Assembly: GCA_035286465.1 (NCBI GenBank) | Contig: DATEDF010000051.1 | Coordinates: 1-64,000 of the forward strand | Direction of reading: 5' to 3' | Length of the DNA stretch: 64,000 bases | From: Fen-1231 sp035286465 | GTDB taxonomy: Bacteria; Gemmatimonadota; Gemmatimonadetes; Gemmatimonadales; Gemmatimonadaceae | Part shown: positions 54,763 through 61,979 of the stretch, piece after piece | Layout: each line of letters begins with the position of its first letter | Position numbering within the stretch: the first letter of the stretch is position 1 | Position numbers and translations under genes: made by a program | Notes under the pieces: model-generated | The model's input: only the letters and a program-made list of their open reading frames with translations | Databases searched by the model: none | Told to the model about the DNA's origin: nothing

Positions 54763-55053
54763 GTGCCGCGTCTCCTTGTCCGCGCGCGTGCGCGGGCCGA
54801 GATCCGCGAAGTGTTCGATTGGTACGTAGCCCGCTCGCCCGACGCGGCGAGGCGATTCATCGACGCGGTGGATACCGCTGTCACGGAGATCGCCGGCGCA
54901 CCCGAACGCTTTCCCGTAATCCACGGTAGGCTTCGGCGGCGCCTGCTGTCGCAGTTTCCCTACGGCGTCTACTACAAGATCTTTCCGACGGTCGTCAGTG
55001 TCGTGGGCGCGATTCATGGACACCGGCATCCGGACGTCTGGCTGCGGCGCTGA
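54763..55053 (+). CDS. RelE/ParE-family toxin
   Basis: A 96-residue toxin with the ParE/RelE core: VRARARAEIREVFDWYVARS, ERFPVIHGRLRRRLLSQFPY, GVYYKIFPTVVSVVGAIHGH and RHPDVWLRR. Closer to ParE-like proteins (gyrase-targeting) than to ribosome-dependent RelE by its RHP.VW ending, though the target is not certain. GTG start directly after the antitoxin stop. The stop codon is followed at once by a well-formed attC site. Confidence 0.87.
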   Translation: MPRLLVRARARAEIREVFDWYVARSPDAARRFIDAVDTAVTEIAGAPERFPVIHGRLRRRLLSQFPYGVYYKIFPTVVSVVGAIHGHRHPDVWLRR

Positions 55054-55178
55054 GCCCAACCAGGAATTGCAGCCGACGCGGTGCGCCGGGGCGTCATTGC
55101 TTGCGCGCGCCGTCATCGCGAACGAGCATCAGCTCGTGCGGCATTCGGGCCGCGCAGCTGAATTCTGATGCGTTATTC
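55054..55178 (+). other. attC-like recombination site (after the ParE module)
   Basis: GCCCAAC (55054-55060) fits the RYYYAAC core and starts at the base after the TGA. The left arm CAGGAATTGCAGC pairs with the right arm GCTGAATTCTG if two G bases are left unpaired, which is the extrahelical-base geometry of attC. The right core is GTTATTC (55172-55178), partly degenerate from GTTRRRY. Length 125 bp. Confidence 0.75.
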
Positions 55179-55222
55179 GCCTGCAAGGGCCTCGGCTGCG
55201 GGGGTAGATTCCTCCGACGGGA

Positions 55223-55501
55223 ATGCGCTTTACGTGAGATCCCCGAAAGGCGGCGGCGAATGCTAGGAAACACGGGGTCTCGTTCGACGAAGCAAGCACC
55301 GCGTTCGCGGACCCGCTCTCGATCACGGTACCGGACCCAGACCATTCTGACGACGAGACGCGGTTTCTGCTCGTTGGACGCTCCACGCGGCATCGCATTC
55401 TCGTCGTAGTTCATGCCGAGCGCGCCGAGTCGGACATCCGGCTCATCAGCGCTCGCTCTGCTGGCCGCCGCGAGCGGCGCATCTATGAAGAAGACGCGTA
55501 G
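55223..55501 (+). pseudogene. BrnT-type toxin gene with in-frame TGA at codon 5
   Basis: From ATG 55223 the frame reads MRFT, then TGA (55235-55237), then DPRKAAANARKHGVSFDEAS, FADPLSITVPDPDHSDDETR and FLLVGRSTRHRILVVVHAER, ending RRERRIYEED-A. This is a complete BrnT toxin. BrnT proteins have EWDP or a similar Trp-Asp-Pro here, so the TGA replaces the Trp codon (TGG to TGA). TGA is an ordinary stop in this genome, so the toxin should be silenced. No other in-frame start is available. The antitoxin-like gene overlaps its end. Confidence 0.8.
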
Positions 55502-55724
55502 CCGAGTCCGGGAAGTCGACACCATGGGCGCGGAATACGACTTCAGCGGCGGGGTGCGAGGCAAGTACGCGAAGCGCTACGCCCAGGGTTCGAACATCGT
55601 GGTGCTGGGGCCCGACGTAGCCAAGGCGTTCCCGACCGCTCGCGCTGTGAATGCCGCGCTCCGCAAAGTGTGGCGTTCCGAGCCGGCGCGCCCTCGGCGC
55701 GCGGGACGGCGCCGCAGCGCATGA
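55485..55724 (+). CDS. BrnT-associated antitoxin-like protein
   Basis: A 79-residue protein, ATG 55485, overlapping the last 17 bases of brnT. The sequence EYDFSGGVRGKYAKRYAQGS and NIVVLGPDVAKAFPTARAVN is characteristic of small proteins encoded directly after BrnT-like toxins and probably acts as the antitoxin (different from the classical BrnA). A basic tail ends the protein. The frame is intact although the toxin is disrupted. Its stop is inside the left core of an attC-like site. Confidence 0.72.
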   Translation: MKKTRSRVREVDTMGAEYDFSGGVRGKYAKRYAQGSNIVVLGPDVAKAFPTARAVNAALRKVWRSEPARPRRAGRRRSA

Positions 55725-55846
55725 CCACGGGTTGCTGCTGCCGTGGCGTGCGGTGGCATCATGTTGATACGCCTTCGAGCTCGGCGTAGAAGCGTCAATG
55801 GGGTGCGCTCGCTGAGCGCCACGCAGCAGAACCTTGGTCGTTCGGC
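55719..55846 (+). other. attC-like recombination site (after the BrnT module)
   Basis: The left arm GGTTGCTGCTGC pairs with the right arm GCAGCAGAACC when one G is extrahelical. The left core GCATGAC (55719-55725) overlaps the stop codon and the right core is GTTCGGC (55840-55846); each has one or two changes from consensus. Length 128 bp. Confidence 0.62.
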
Positions 55847-56005
55847 GGCACCACGCATCAGTGCGGAGCGAGATGACCGGGGTGGTGTGACGCTCGAACG
55901 GCACGCCGGCGTCCTTCTACCCGCCACACCCTTCGCCCCGAGACCGATTCCAACCACGCACGGCCGCGTGCCTGGACCCGTTATATACTTGGCACAACAA
56001 AGTAC

Positions 56006-56034
56006 TTGACAATGCCAGCAACGTTTCGCATATT
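56006..56034 (+). promoter_or_regulatory. Promoter of the DUF4173 gene (TTGACA-N17-CATATT)
   Basis: TTGACA (56006-56011) and CATATT (56029-56034) with a 17-bp spacer; the predicted start point falls on the ATG at 56041, giving a leaderless message. Upstream, CAAAGTACTTG (55998-56008) is a partial palindrome around AGTACT, similar to operators of PadR-type repressors. No padR gene is present in this cassette. Confidence 0.6.
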
Positions 56035-56040
56035 CGACCC

Positions 56041-57525
56041 ATGAGCGAGAAATCTGAGGATTCGAGCCCGTCATCGGGTGCGGTGAAGGGCGAGCCCGGG
56101 CTGCTCTGGGCCACGGCGGCAGCGGTGGCGGGCTTCGGAACCTGGATGCTGTACGATGCCCTGCCCGGGATCAACTGGGTCCTGTGGACCGGCGCGGCCG
56201 TGGCCGGCCTGCTCGTGTTTTCCCGACTGCGCGGCCATCCGCCGCGGTCCGTCCTGATCATGGGCGGCGCCCCGATCGTGATTGCCGGAGCGGCGGCGGT
56301 GACCGCCAGTCCGGACCTGTCGGCGCTGATCTGCCTGGCGATCGTCTTCTTCCTGGCGATGCAGATGTTGCTGACCGCCGGCCTTTCTCCCCGATCGATC
56401 ACAGCCCTTTTCGCCGCGACCGCGCCGCTGGTGGCACTCAGGTTCGCGGCGGTTCAGGCGATGCGCCGTGGTGTCGAAGCTACGCACCGCATCCGGTCGA
56501 CCCGGGCTCGGGCGTGGGTCCGGGGCCTCGCCATCACCCTCCCGGTGCTGGTCGGCTTCGCGCTGCTGCTCGCGGAGGCGGATCCCGTCTTCGCGGCGTG
56601 GCGGGACGCGGTCGGAGACCTCGTCGCAATCGAGGAATTAGTGCCGCGCGTGGTGTTCTTCGTGGTCCTTCTGGTGGTCGTGCTCGGTGCCTACGGATAC
56701 GCGTCAATCGAGCCGGGAAGCTCCCCCGCGATGGAGGGCAAGGCCCCCGATCGGTGGCTGGGATCGACCGAGCGCTTCATGCTGCTCGCCGGCGTCGCCG
56801 CGCTGTTCTGGCTGTTCTTGGCTGTTCAGGTGGGCTATCTCTTTGGCAACCTCCCCCGGATCCCCGGCTCCGGGATGACCTTCGCCGAGTATGCCCGGCG
56901 TGGCTTCGGCGAGCTATCCATCGTCGCCTCAGCGAGCGCGCTGCTCATCGTCGTCTCGGAGCGATATGGGAATGACGATGGGCGCGAGCGCACCCTGCGC
57001 CTCCTGACCTTCGCGGTCATCGCGGCGGTGCTGCTGCTTCTTGGCTCCGCCTTCCGCCGGGTGTGGCTGTACGAGGCGGCCTACGGATTCACTACGGCGA
57101 GGCTGTATGCCCAGGTCTACATGTGCGCGGTCGCCGTGGGCCTGGCAGTGCTCTCACTCGAGGTCGCCAGGGACTTCGATGTGGGCCGTCTCTTTCGCCG
57201 CGCGGCCGCGGCGGCCACGATCCTCTTCATCGCGCTCATCTACTGGAACCACGAGGCCTGGATCGCGAGCCGGAACATGGACCGCTTCGCGAGCACGGGA
57301 AAGCTCGACGTCGCCTATCTGACGGGGGGCTTGTCGCCTGACGCCATCCCGACGATCGTGGAGCGGCTCCCTTCGATCGCCGAACCGATGCGCTCCGACA
57401 TCCGTCGCGCCGTGCGGGAGCGGGATGCTGCGCGCAACGGAGGTCGGCAACGAACCTGGTTCGAGTGGAATCTGGCCAGTAGCCGGGCGCGGCAGGCTCT
57501 GAACGCGAGCTTCGCCTCTCCCTAG
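56041..57525 (+). CDS. DUF4173-family polytopic membrane protein
   Basis: A 494-residue protein with about 12 hydrophobic helices (for example LLWATAAAVAGFGTWMLYDA and FVVLLVVVLGAYGYASIEPG). YASIEPGSSPAMEGKAP, STERFMLLAGVAALFWLFLA, VQVGYLFGN and MTFAEYARRGFGEL are hallmarks of DUF4173/DUF4153-like proteins. The C-terminal 90 residues are soluble (YLTGGLSPDAIPTIVERLPS). In other genomes such genes often follow padR regulators. Role unknown. At about 1.5 kb it is large for a cassette. Confidence 0.8.
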   Translation: MSEKSEDSSPSSGAVKGEPGLLWATAAAVAGFGTWMLYDALPGINWVLWTGAAVAGLLVFSRLRGHPPRSVLIMGGAPIVIAGAAAVTASPDLSALICLAIVFFLAMQMLLTAGLSPRSITALFAATAPLVALRFAAVQAMRRGVEATHRIRSTRARAWVRGLAITLPVLVGFALLLAEADPVFAAWRDAVGDLVAIEELVPRVVFFVVLLVVVLGAYGYASIEPGSSPAMEGKAPDRWLGSTERFMLLAGVAALFWLFLAVQVGYLFGNLPRIPGSGMTFAEYARRGFGELSIVASASALLIVVSERYGNDDGRERTLRLLTFAVIAAVLLLLGSAFRRVWLYEAAYGFTTARLYAQVYMCAVAVGLAVLSLEVARDFDVGRLFRRAAAAATILFIALIYWNHEAWIASRNMDRFASTGKLDVAYLTGGLSPDAIPTIVERLPSIAEPMRSDIRRAVRERDAARNGGRQRTWFEWNLASSRARQALNASFASP

Positions 57526-57610
57526 CTTTCGCCTCACCCGAAATCCCCTGCCCAGGCCCGACGGTTCACGACTCCGCAACATCGGTCCCGGGGGGCAGCT
57601 ATTCGGCTCC

Positions 57611-57745
57611 GAGCGACGGGATTCGCGTATCCGCGTATGCGATTCCCGGGGGATGCTCATCGCTACCATAGGACGAGAGGGGCAGGGTCCCGGCGAGTTT
57701 CGAGGATTGTCGCAGATCGGTCTGGCAGGCGACATCCTCTACGCC
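57611..57745 (+). pseudogene. Fragment of a 6-bladed beta-propeller gene
   Basis: A 45-codon in-frame fragment without start or stop: RVCDSRGMLIATIGREGQGP followed by GEFRGLSQIGLAGDILYA. IGREGQGPGEFR is diagnostic of the 6-bladed propeller proteins represented at 63,161. It lies between the DUF4173 gene and the next attC-like site, so the cassette boundary carries a piece of foreign coding sequence. Confidence 0.65.
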
Positions 57746-57758
57746 AGAAGCTGGTGCC

Positions 57759-57869
57759 GCCAAACCAGCAATTGCAGCAGACGGCGCTTCGGTCGGTAGC
57801 GGCTGGCTCGCTGCGCTCGCCTGCCGCATCTTGTGTGATCGCGCCACAGCAGAATTCCGGGCGTTGGGC
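57759..57869 (+). other. attC-like recombination site (after the DUF4173 unit)
   Basis: Left core GCCAAAC (57759-57765, one change from RYYYAAC), arm CAGCAATTGCAGC, a variable centre with CTTCGG and CGCTCGCCTGCCGC, right arm GCAGAATTCCGGGC and a perfect right core GTTGGGC (57863-57869). The AATT blocks pair, while the outer CAGCAG blocks do not, so it may be a hybrid of two sites. Length 111 bp. Confidence 0.68.
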
Positions 57870-57945
57870 AGACAAGAGGCCGGTGGATCAGTTTTCGGCC
57901 GGCCCAGCGGATCAGTGTTCGAGCGGCACCAGCAGGAGGAAACGC

Positions 57946-58476
57946 GTGGCACTCGTGGTTCTTCTGAGAGGGGTCAACGTCGGCGGTCACAGGACCTTCC
58001 GGCCTACCACGCTCGCCGAACAACTGAAGCACCTCGATGCCGTCAGCATCGGCGCGGCGGGCACCTTCGTGATCCGGCGGCCAGTCACCCGGGCGCGACT
58101 CCGCGCCGAATTGGAACGCAGGCTTCCCTTCGATGCCGAGATCATGATCTGCCAGGGCCGCGAGATTGTCAGGCTGATGTCTCAGAATCATTTCGCGGAC
58201 CAGCCCGTGCGACCCGACATCGTCCGCTTCGTGAGCGTCCTGTCCAAGCGTCCCCGCTCGGCGCCGTCGCCGCCCATGAGCTTTCCTTCCAGCGGCAAGT
58301 GGCTGCTGAAGATCCTCGCGAGGGACAACCGGTTCGTCTTCGGCGTGTACCGGCGCCACATGAAGGTCATCAGCTACCTCGGCACGTTCGACCGGCTCTT
58401 TGGGGTCCCGGTCACCACGCGCAACTGGAATACCATCACCGCGATCGCCAGGGTGCCGGGTAACGGTGGGACCTGA
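57946..58476 (+). CDS. DUF1697-family protein
   Basis: A 176-residue protein starting at GTG 57946, eight bases after a perfect AGGAGG. The start VVLLRGVNVGGHRTFRPTTL is the DUF1697 signature; AAGTFVIRRPVTRARLRAEL and RRLPFDAEIMICQGREIVRL follow. The family has a ferredoxin-like fold and no known function. The frame extends upstream to 57,637 but that part is attC and fragment sequence, so it is excluded. It is a common integron cassette cargo type as a stand-alone small gene. Confidence 0.85.
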   Translation: MALVVLLRGVNVGGHRTFRPTTLAEQLKHLDAVSIGAAGTFVIRRPVTRARLRAELERRLPFDAEIMICQGREIVRLMSQNHFADQPVRPDIVRFVSVLSKRPRSAPSPPMSFPSSGKWLLKILARDNRFVFGVYRRHMKVISYLGTFDRLFGVPVTTRNWNTITAIARVPGNGGT

Positions 58477-58539
58477 TGGACCGGCGAGCCGTCAGCGGGC
58501 ATCCAGACGACGTTCGCTCTCCGGAGCACCCGGTGGGTC

Positions 58540-58635
58540 GCTTCAAGCAATGCTCGGAGTCGGAAGCGGCCGCTCGCTACGCTCGCCTGCCGCAGTTATG
58601 ACCATGCGCTGCGGCTCATTCCAGATGCGTTAGGC
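58540..58635 (+). other. attC-like recombination site (after DUF1697)
   Basis: The right end is clear: GGCTCATTCCAGATGC followed by GTTAGGC (58629-58635), a perfect right core. The centre shares CGCTCGCCTGCCGC with the site at 57,759. The left core near 58,540 (GCTTCAAGC) is degenerate and the arms pair poorly. Confidence 0.5.
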
Positions 58636-58731
58636 GTACCCTTGGATCGAGAATTGCCTGCCCGAAGTTGGGCCGAGTTGCATGCACTTGCTGGACTTCC
58701 CCGCTGCCGTCCACACTTCCGGAGGATTCGT

Positions 58732-59208
58732 ATGCACCGCATCATAGTAGTTGTCTGCACCATCGCCTTCGCATGTGCACGTCCTCCCGCCGTCGACACT
58801 GCCGGCGCACTCCTGGCCCTGCGCCAAGCGGATAGCGCGTACACGCGCGCTGGCGCGGCCAAAGACCGCGCAGCGTTTGTCGGACTTTATGCACCTGACG
58901 CGATCATGTATCCCCCAGCCGAAGCGTCTGTCACCGGACTTGACGCCATTGGCAAGTTCGTAGACACATTCCTCAAGGACTCGGCGTTTGCCGCAGTGTT
59001 CACCCCCGTCGCTGTCGACGTCTCCACCGATGGGACGATGGGCTATACACTCAACGCTGCCGACCTCTCGTATACTGGGCCGCAAGGGAAGCCGGTCACT
59101 GAACATATCCGTGACCTGCATGTCTGGCGGAAGCAAGCAGACGGGAGCTGGAAGCTCTTGATCGACATCTGGAACGCTCAACCACCGGCGACGCCCACGA
59201 AGAACTAG
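58732..59208 (+). CDS. NTF2-like (SnoaL/DUF4440-type) lipoprotein
   Basis: A 158-residue protein. ATG 58732 follows GGAGGA and gives a lipoprotein leader (RIIVVVCTIAFAC). The mature protein starts with LLALRQADSAYTRAGAAKDR and has FVGLYAPDAIMYPPAEASVT and IRDLHVWRKQADGSWKLLID, the cone-shaped NTF2-like fold of ketosteroid-isomerase/DUF4440 proteins. Substrate unknown; it probably binds a small molecule in the periplasm. The frame up to 58,642 is rejected. Confidence 0.8.
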   Translation: MHRIIVVVCTIAFACARPPAVDTAGALLALRQADSAYTRAGAAKDRAAFVGLYAPDAIMYPPAEASVTGLDAIGKFVDTFLKDSAFAAVFTPVAVDVSTDGTMGYTLNAADLSYTGPQGKPVTEHIRDLHVWRKQADGSWKLLIDIWNAQPPATPTKN

Positions 59209-59260
59209 TTCTCCCATACGGAGGGTCGGCGGTCGGAGCCCCGAGAGGTGGGGACGGTTG

Positions 59261-59359
59261 AGTTAACAAGCGCTTGAAGCTGGCGCCGCGCACTCTGAAC
59301 GGATTGCGCGGACGCGCTGCGCGCGCTGGCGCTCTGTTGAAATGCTGCGCAGCTTAGGC
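59261..59359 (+). other. Possible degenerate attC-like site (after the NTF2-like gene)
   Basis: AGTTAAC (59261-59267), then CGCTTGAAGC, a GC-rich centre and TGCTGCGCAG followed by CTTAGGC (59353-59359; GTTAGGC with one change). Size and position fit attC, but the arms pair weakly. Confidence 0.38.
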
Positions 59360-59394
59360 GCGATTTGTCAGCTGTACACCAACCGGCTGCGTGC

Positions 59395-59437
59395 TTGACG
59401 AGCGGCGGGCGATCGGTTAGTCTTACCAGTAAGACTA
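59395..59437 (+). promoter_or_regulatory. Promoter and operator of the AbrB/PIN module
   Basis: TTGACG (59395-59400), a 17-bp spacer and TAGTCT (59418-59423). The -10 lies inside a perfect inverted repeat TAGTCTTAC (59418-59426), CA, GTAAGACTA (59429-59437). Antitoxin binding would cover the -10. ATG follows at 59,451. Confidence 0.75.
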
Positions 59438-59450
59438 CCGCGAGGCCCAG

Positions 59451-59714
59451 ATGAGTGCCGCTGCCACGACCACGCTGTCCTCGAAGGGACAGGTGGTCAT
59501 CCCCGAAGAGATCAGAGAGCGCCTGGGCCTCAAGACTGGTGCGCAGTTCGTTGTCGTGGCGGATCGCGACGTCGTGATATTCAAAGTCCTTGATCCACCG
59601 GCCCTCGGTGAGTTTGCGCCGTTGGTGGCGCGAGCGCGACAGGCCGCGAAGCGCAGTGGGCTGCGCCAAAGAGACATCGCCAGCGCGATCGCACGGGTGC
59701 GTCGCGTGCGGTGA
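59451..59714 (+). CDS. AbrB/MazE-type antitoxin (SpoVT-AbrB domain)
   Basis: An 87-residue protein. TTLSSKGQVVIPEEIRERLG and LKTGAQFVVVADRDVVIFKV form the swapped-hairpin AbrB DNA-binding domain. The C-terminal part (LVARARQAAKRSGLRQRDIA) is a basic helix for toxin binding. Its stop overlaps the PIN toxin GTG. The inverted repeat on the promoter is its probable target. Confidence 0.88.
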   Translation: MSAAATTTLSSKGQVVIPEEIRERLGLKTGAQFVVVADRDVVIFKVLDPPALGEFAPLVARARQAAKRSGLRQRDIASAIARVRRVR

Positions 59715-60124
59715 AGGTCGTCCTCGACACGAATGTCGTCGTCTCCGGGGTATTCTTCGGCGGCACGCCAGGTCGCGTGCTCGCTGCATGGTCTGCCGGG
59801 CGCTTCGCCATGGTCCTGTCTCCCGCCATCCTCGACGAGTACCGGCGTGTTGGCCACGAACTCGGGCACCGGCATCCGGAGCTCCGCGCGGCGTTCGAGC
59901 CCGTGCTGACGCTGATCGCCATGAACGCGATGATTGTCGACGCGCCGGGCCTCGCCGGCCCGGTCAGCGTGGACCCCGACGATGACAAGTTTCTGGCCGC
60001 GGCCCTCGCGGCACAGGCGCCGGTCATCGTCTCGGGCGACCGAGACCTACTCGAGGTGTCTGGTTGGCGCGGCATACTCGTGGTCTCTCCACGTCAGTTC
60101 CTCGATCAGCACCTGAGCGCGTGA
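59711..60124 (+). CDS. PIN-domain toxin (COG1569-like)
   Basis: A 137-residue PIN protein. MKVVLDTNVVVSGVFFGGTP holds the first catalytic Asp; SPAILDEYRRVGHEL the Glu; VSVDPDDDKFLAAALAAQAP and IVSGDRDLLEV the later acidic pair. This is the COG1569 type often paired with AbrB-like antitoxins. GTG start overlapping the antitoxin stop. The stop codon is two bases from an attC-like site. Confidence 0.87.
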   Translation: MKVVLDTNVVVSGVFFGGTPGRVLAAWSAGRFAMVLSPAILDEYRRVGHELGHRHPELRAAFEPVLTLIAMNAMIVDAPGLAGPVSVDPDDDKFLAAALAAQAPVIVSGDRDLLEVSGWRGILVVSPRQFLDQHLSA

Positions 60125-60126
60125 CC

Positions 60127-60259
60127 GCTGACGACGGTTGGTGCAGACGGCCGTGCTTCGGAAGCGGCGGCGGGCCGGCTGCTCTATGTTGATTGAGCAC
60201 GCGGCGGCCCACCGCCGCATTGGTGTTGAACGGCCGCAGCACAACCTGATTGGTTAGGC
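60127..60259 (+). other. attC-like recombination site (after the AbrB/PIN module)
   Basis: The left arm GGTTGGTGC pairs with the right arm GCACAACC, leaving one G unpaired. The right core GTTAGGC (60253-60259) is perfect; the left core (GCTGACG region, from 60127) is degenerate. Length 133 bp. Confidence 0.65.
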
Positions 60260-60293
60260 GGCGGACGCGCGCACTCGGATTCTTTTCGCAGGC

Positions 60294-60869
60294 ATGATGA
60301 ACAAGCATAACTTCACCGAGCGGGTACGCCGTGCCTTGGCAGGCGCACGCGAGGAGGCCTTCGCGCTCCATCACCCCTATGTGGGAACGGAGCACCTGTT
60401 GCTAGGGCTCTTGCGTGACGAGGAAGGCGTTTCCGCAGCCGCACTGAAGGATCTCGGCGCGAGCGCGGACGAACTCCGCGCGTTCCTCAGAAGCCACGCC
60501 ATGCCAGGATCCCCGGCCAGTGCTTCACCGCACGACCTCCCTTATGCATCCCGCGCCAAGAAGGTTCTCGAACTGGCCATGTGCGAGGCGCGAGAACTCG
60601 GCCATAGCTACGTCGGCACCGAGCACTTGCTCCTCGGCATTGCCAGGGAGGAGAAGGGACTTGGTGCGCAAGCGCTGCACCATTCCGGACTGACCGTCCC
60701 AGCACTTCGGGCAGAAATCCTGGGCCTTCTGGGGACAGAGCCAATCCTCAATCCGGACCCGCGGCCGGCGGCGCATCAAATCGTTCCGTTCACTGCGCGC
60801 CTCGCCCTGATCCTCTCGATCGCAGCACTGGCTATTGCCCTGGTCGCGCTCGCTGTCGCGATTCGCTGA
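60294..60869 (+). CDS. Membrane-anchored double Clp N-domain protein
   Basis: A 191-residue protein. NFTERVRRALAGAREEAFAL, HHPYVGTEHLLLGLLRDEEG and, after a linker, ASRAKKVLELAMCEARELGH, SYVGTEHLLLGIAREEKGLG form the two repeats of the Clp R (ClpA/ClpC N-terminal) domain. There is no AAA+ module. The C-terminus is a hydrophobic helix (LALILSIAALAIALVALAVA), which would hold the domain at the membrane. Stand-alone Clp N-domains are known as adaptors or stress-associated proteins (ClpS-like context); tethering is unusual. ATG 60294 or 60297 is possible. Confidence 0.82.
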   Translation: MMNKHNFTERVRRALAGAREEAFALHHPYVGTEHLLLGLLRDEEGVSAAALKDLGASADELRAFLRSHAMPGSPASASPHDLPYASRAKKVLELAMCEARELGHSYVGTEHLLLGIAREEKGLGAQALHHSGLTVPALRAEILGLLGTEPILNPDPRPAAHQIVPFTARLALILSIAALAIALVALAVAIR

Positions 60870-60878
60870 CGACCCGCC

Positions 60879-61010
60879 GCCTAACCAGGACATTGCTGCG
60901 GCCGTGGCTGAAATCAGACGTCATTGAGTTGCGCCCTCACCAATTGTCCCGCTGCATCAACGCGTGCGCCCGCTGGGGGCCACGCAGAAGAGCGCCAGCG
61001 CGTTCGCTGG
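60879..61010 (+). other. attC-like recombination site (after the Clp N-domain gene)
   Basis: A perfect left core GCCTAAC (60879-60885) nine bases after the stop, arm ATTGCTGCGGCC. Its first 25 bases resemble the reverse complement of the right end of the site at 60,127-60,259. The right side is degenerate: CCACGCAGAAGAG and GCTGGGC (61004-61010, GTTGGGC with one change). Length 132 bp. Confidence 0.6.
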
Positions 61011-61029
61011 GCGGACCAGCGGAGAATCG

Positions 61030-61818
61030 ATGAGCCGTCAGGTAATCCCCCATCATGAACTGACCACGCAGCTCCTCGGGCTTGGAGTAAGCCCAGGCGG
61101 GGTTCTCCTCGTTCACACATCGTTTTCGAGGGTAGCCCCCGTCGAAGGAGGGCCGCGTGGTTTGATCGCCGCGCTCCGCACCGCTGTGGGGCCCGGAGGC
61201 ACTCTCGTTATGCCGAGCATGACCGACGACGACGATCATCCCTTCGATCCCGAGAAAACGGCCTGCCCCGGGATGGGAGTCGTGGCGGACAGCTTCTGGG
61301 GGCTTCGGGGCGTCCTTCGCAGCAACAGTCCCCACGCTTTCGCCGCCGTTGGACCGAACGCCGCCCGGATTACAGCGGAGCATCCGCTGGACGTGCCCCA
61401 CGGACTGAACAGCCCGGTGGGTCGCGTCTATGAGCTCGATGGACAGATTCTGCTGCTGGGCGTGGGACACGAGGCGGACACCACGATACATCTCGCGGAG
61501 ACGATGGCGCCTGTGCGCTACCGCCGCTCGAAGTACTCGATGGTTCTGCGCGGCGGACAGCCTACTCGATATGAGTACGACGACGTTGATCACTGCTGCC
61601 AGAACTTCAGCTTGATGGATCAGTGGCTCGAGACAGCCCGGCGACAACGGCGCGGCATTGTCGGCCATGGCGAGGCGCGCTTGATCCGATCGCGAGACGT
61701 GGTAGAGATTGCTCTTGATCGTCTTCGCGAGAACGAAACGGCGTTTCTCCATCTTCCTGGGGTGGACATCGAGTGCGACGAGGCCAGAGCGAGCCTCGCC
61801 GTTCACCCTGGTACCTGA
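61030..61818 (+). CDS. AAC(3)-family aminoglycoside N-acetyltransferase-like protein
   Basis: A 262-residue protein of the Antibiotic_NAT family. VLLVHTSFSRVAPVEGGPRG, GPGGTLVMPSMTDDD, FDPEKTACPGMGVVAD, LRSNSPHAFAAVG and GLNSPVGRVYELDGQILLLG are the conserved landmarks; HEADTTIHLAE carries a further conserved His. These enzymes transfer acetyl from acetyl-CoA to the 3-amino group of aminoglycosides; environmental members are often untested and may act on other amines. ATG 61030 was chosen; the frame start at 60,964 lies within the attC-like site. An attC-like site follows. Confidence 0.85.
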   Translation: MSRQVIPHHELTTQLLGLGVSPGGVLLVHTSFSRVAPVEGGPRGLIAALRTAVGPGGTLVMPSMTDDDDHPFDPEKTACPGMGVVADSFWGLRGVLRSNSPHAFAAVGPNAARITAEHPLDVPHGLNSPVGRVYELDGQILLLGVGHEADTTIHLAETMAPVRYRRSKYSMVLRGGQPTRYEYDDVDHCCQNFSLMDQWLETARRQRRGIVGHGEARLIRSRDVVEIALDRLRENETAFLHLPGVDIECDEARASLAVHPGT

Positions 61819-61839
61819 ACGCGACGTTCTGATGTCGGC

Positions 61840-61937
61840 GTCCAACAAACCGCTGCAGCTGCCGAGCGGCGCAGGCGCTCGGTATTGATTCGAAGGATCG
61901 AGAGCGCCGCTCGCGGCTGAGCGGCAGGACGTCAGAC
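61840..61937 (+). other. attC-like recombination site (after the AAC(3)-like gene)
   Basis: A perfect left core GTCCAAC (61840-61846). The left arm CCGCTGCAGC pairs with the right arm GCTGAGCGG with one extrahelical G, and a T follows in the second bulge position. The right core is GTCAGAC (61931-61937), GTTAGAC with one change. Length 98 bp. Confidence 0.72.
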
Positions 61938-61979
61938 AGACTTCCCCTGCTTTCGGTAGACGCCGAGGACGCTCTTGCA

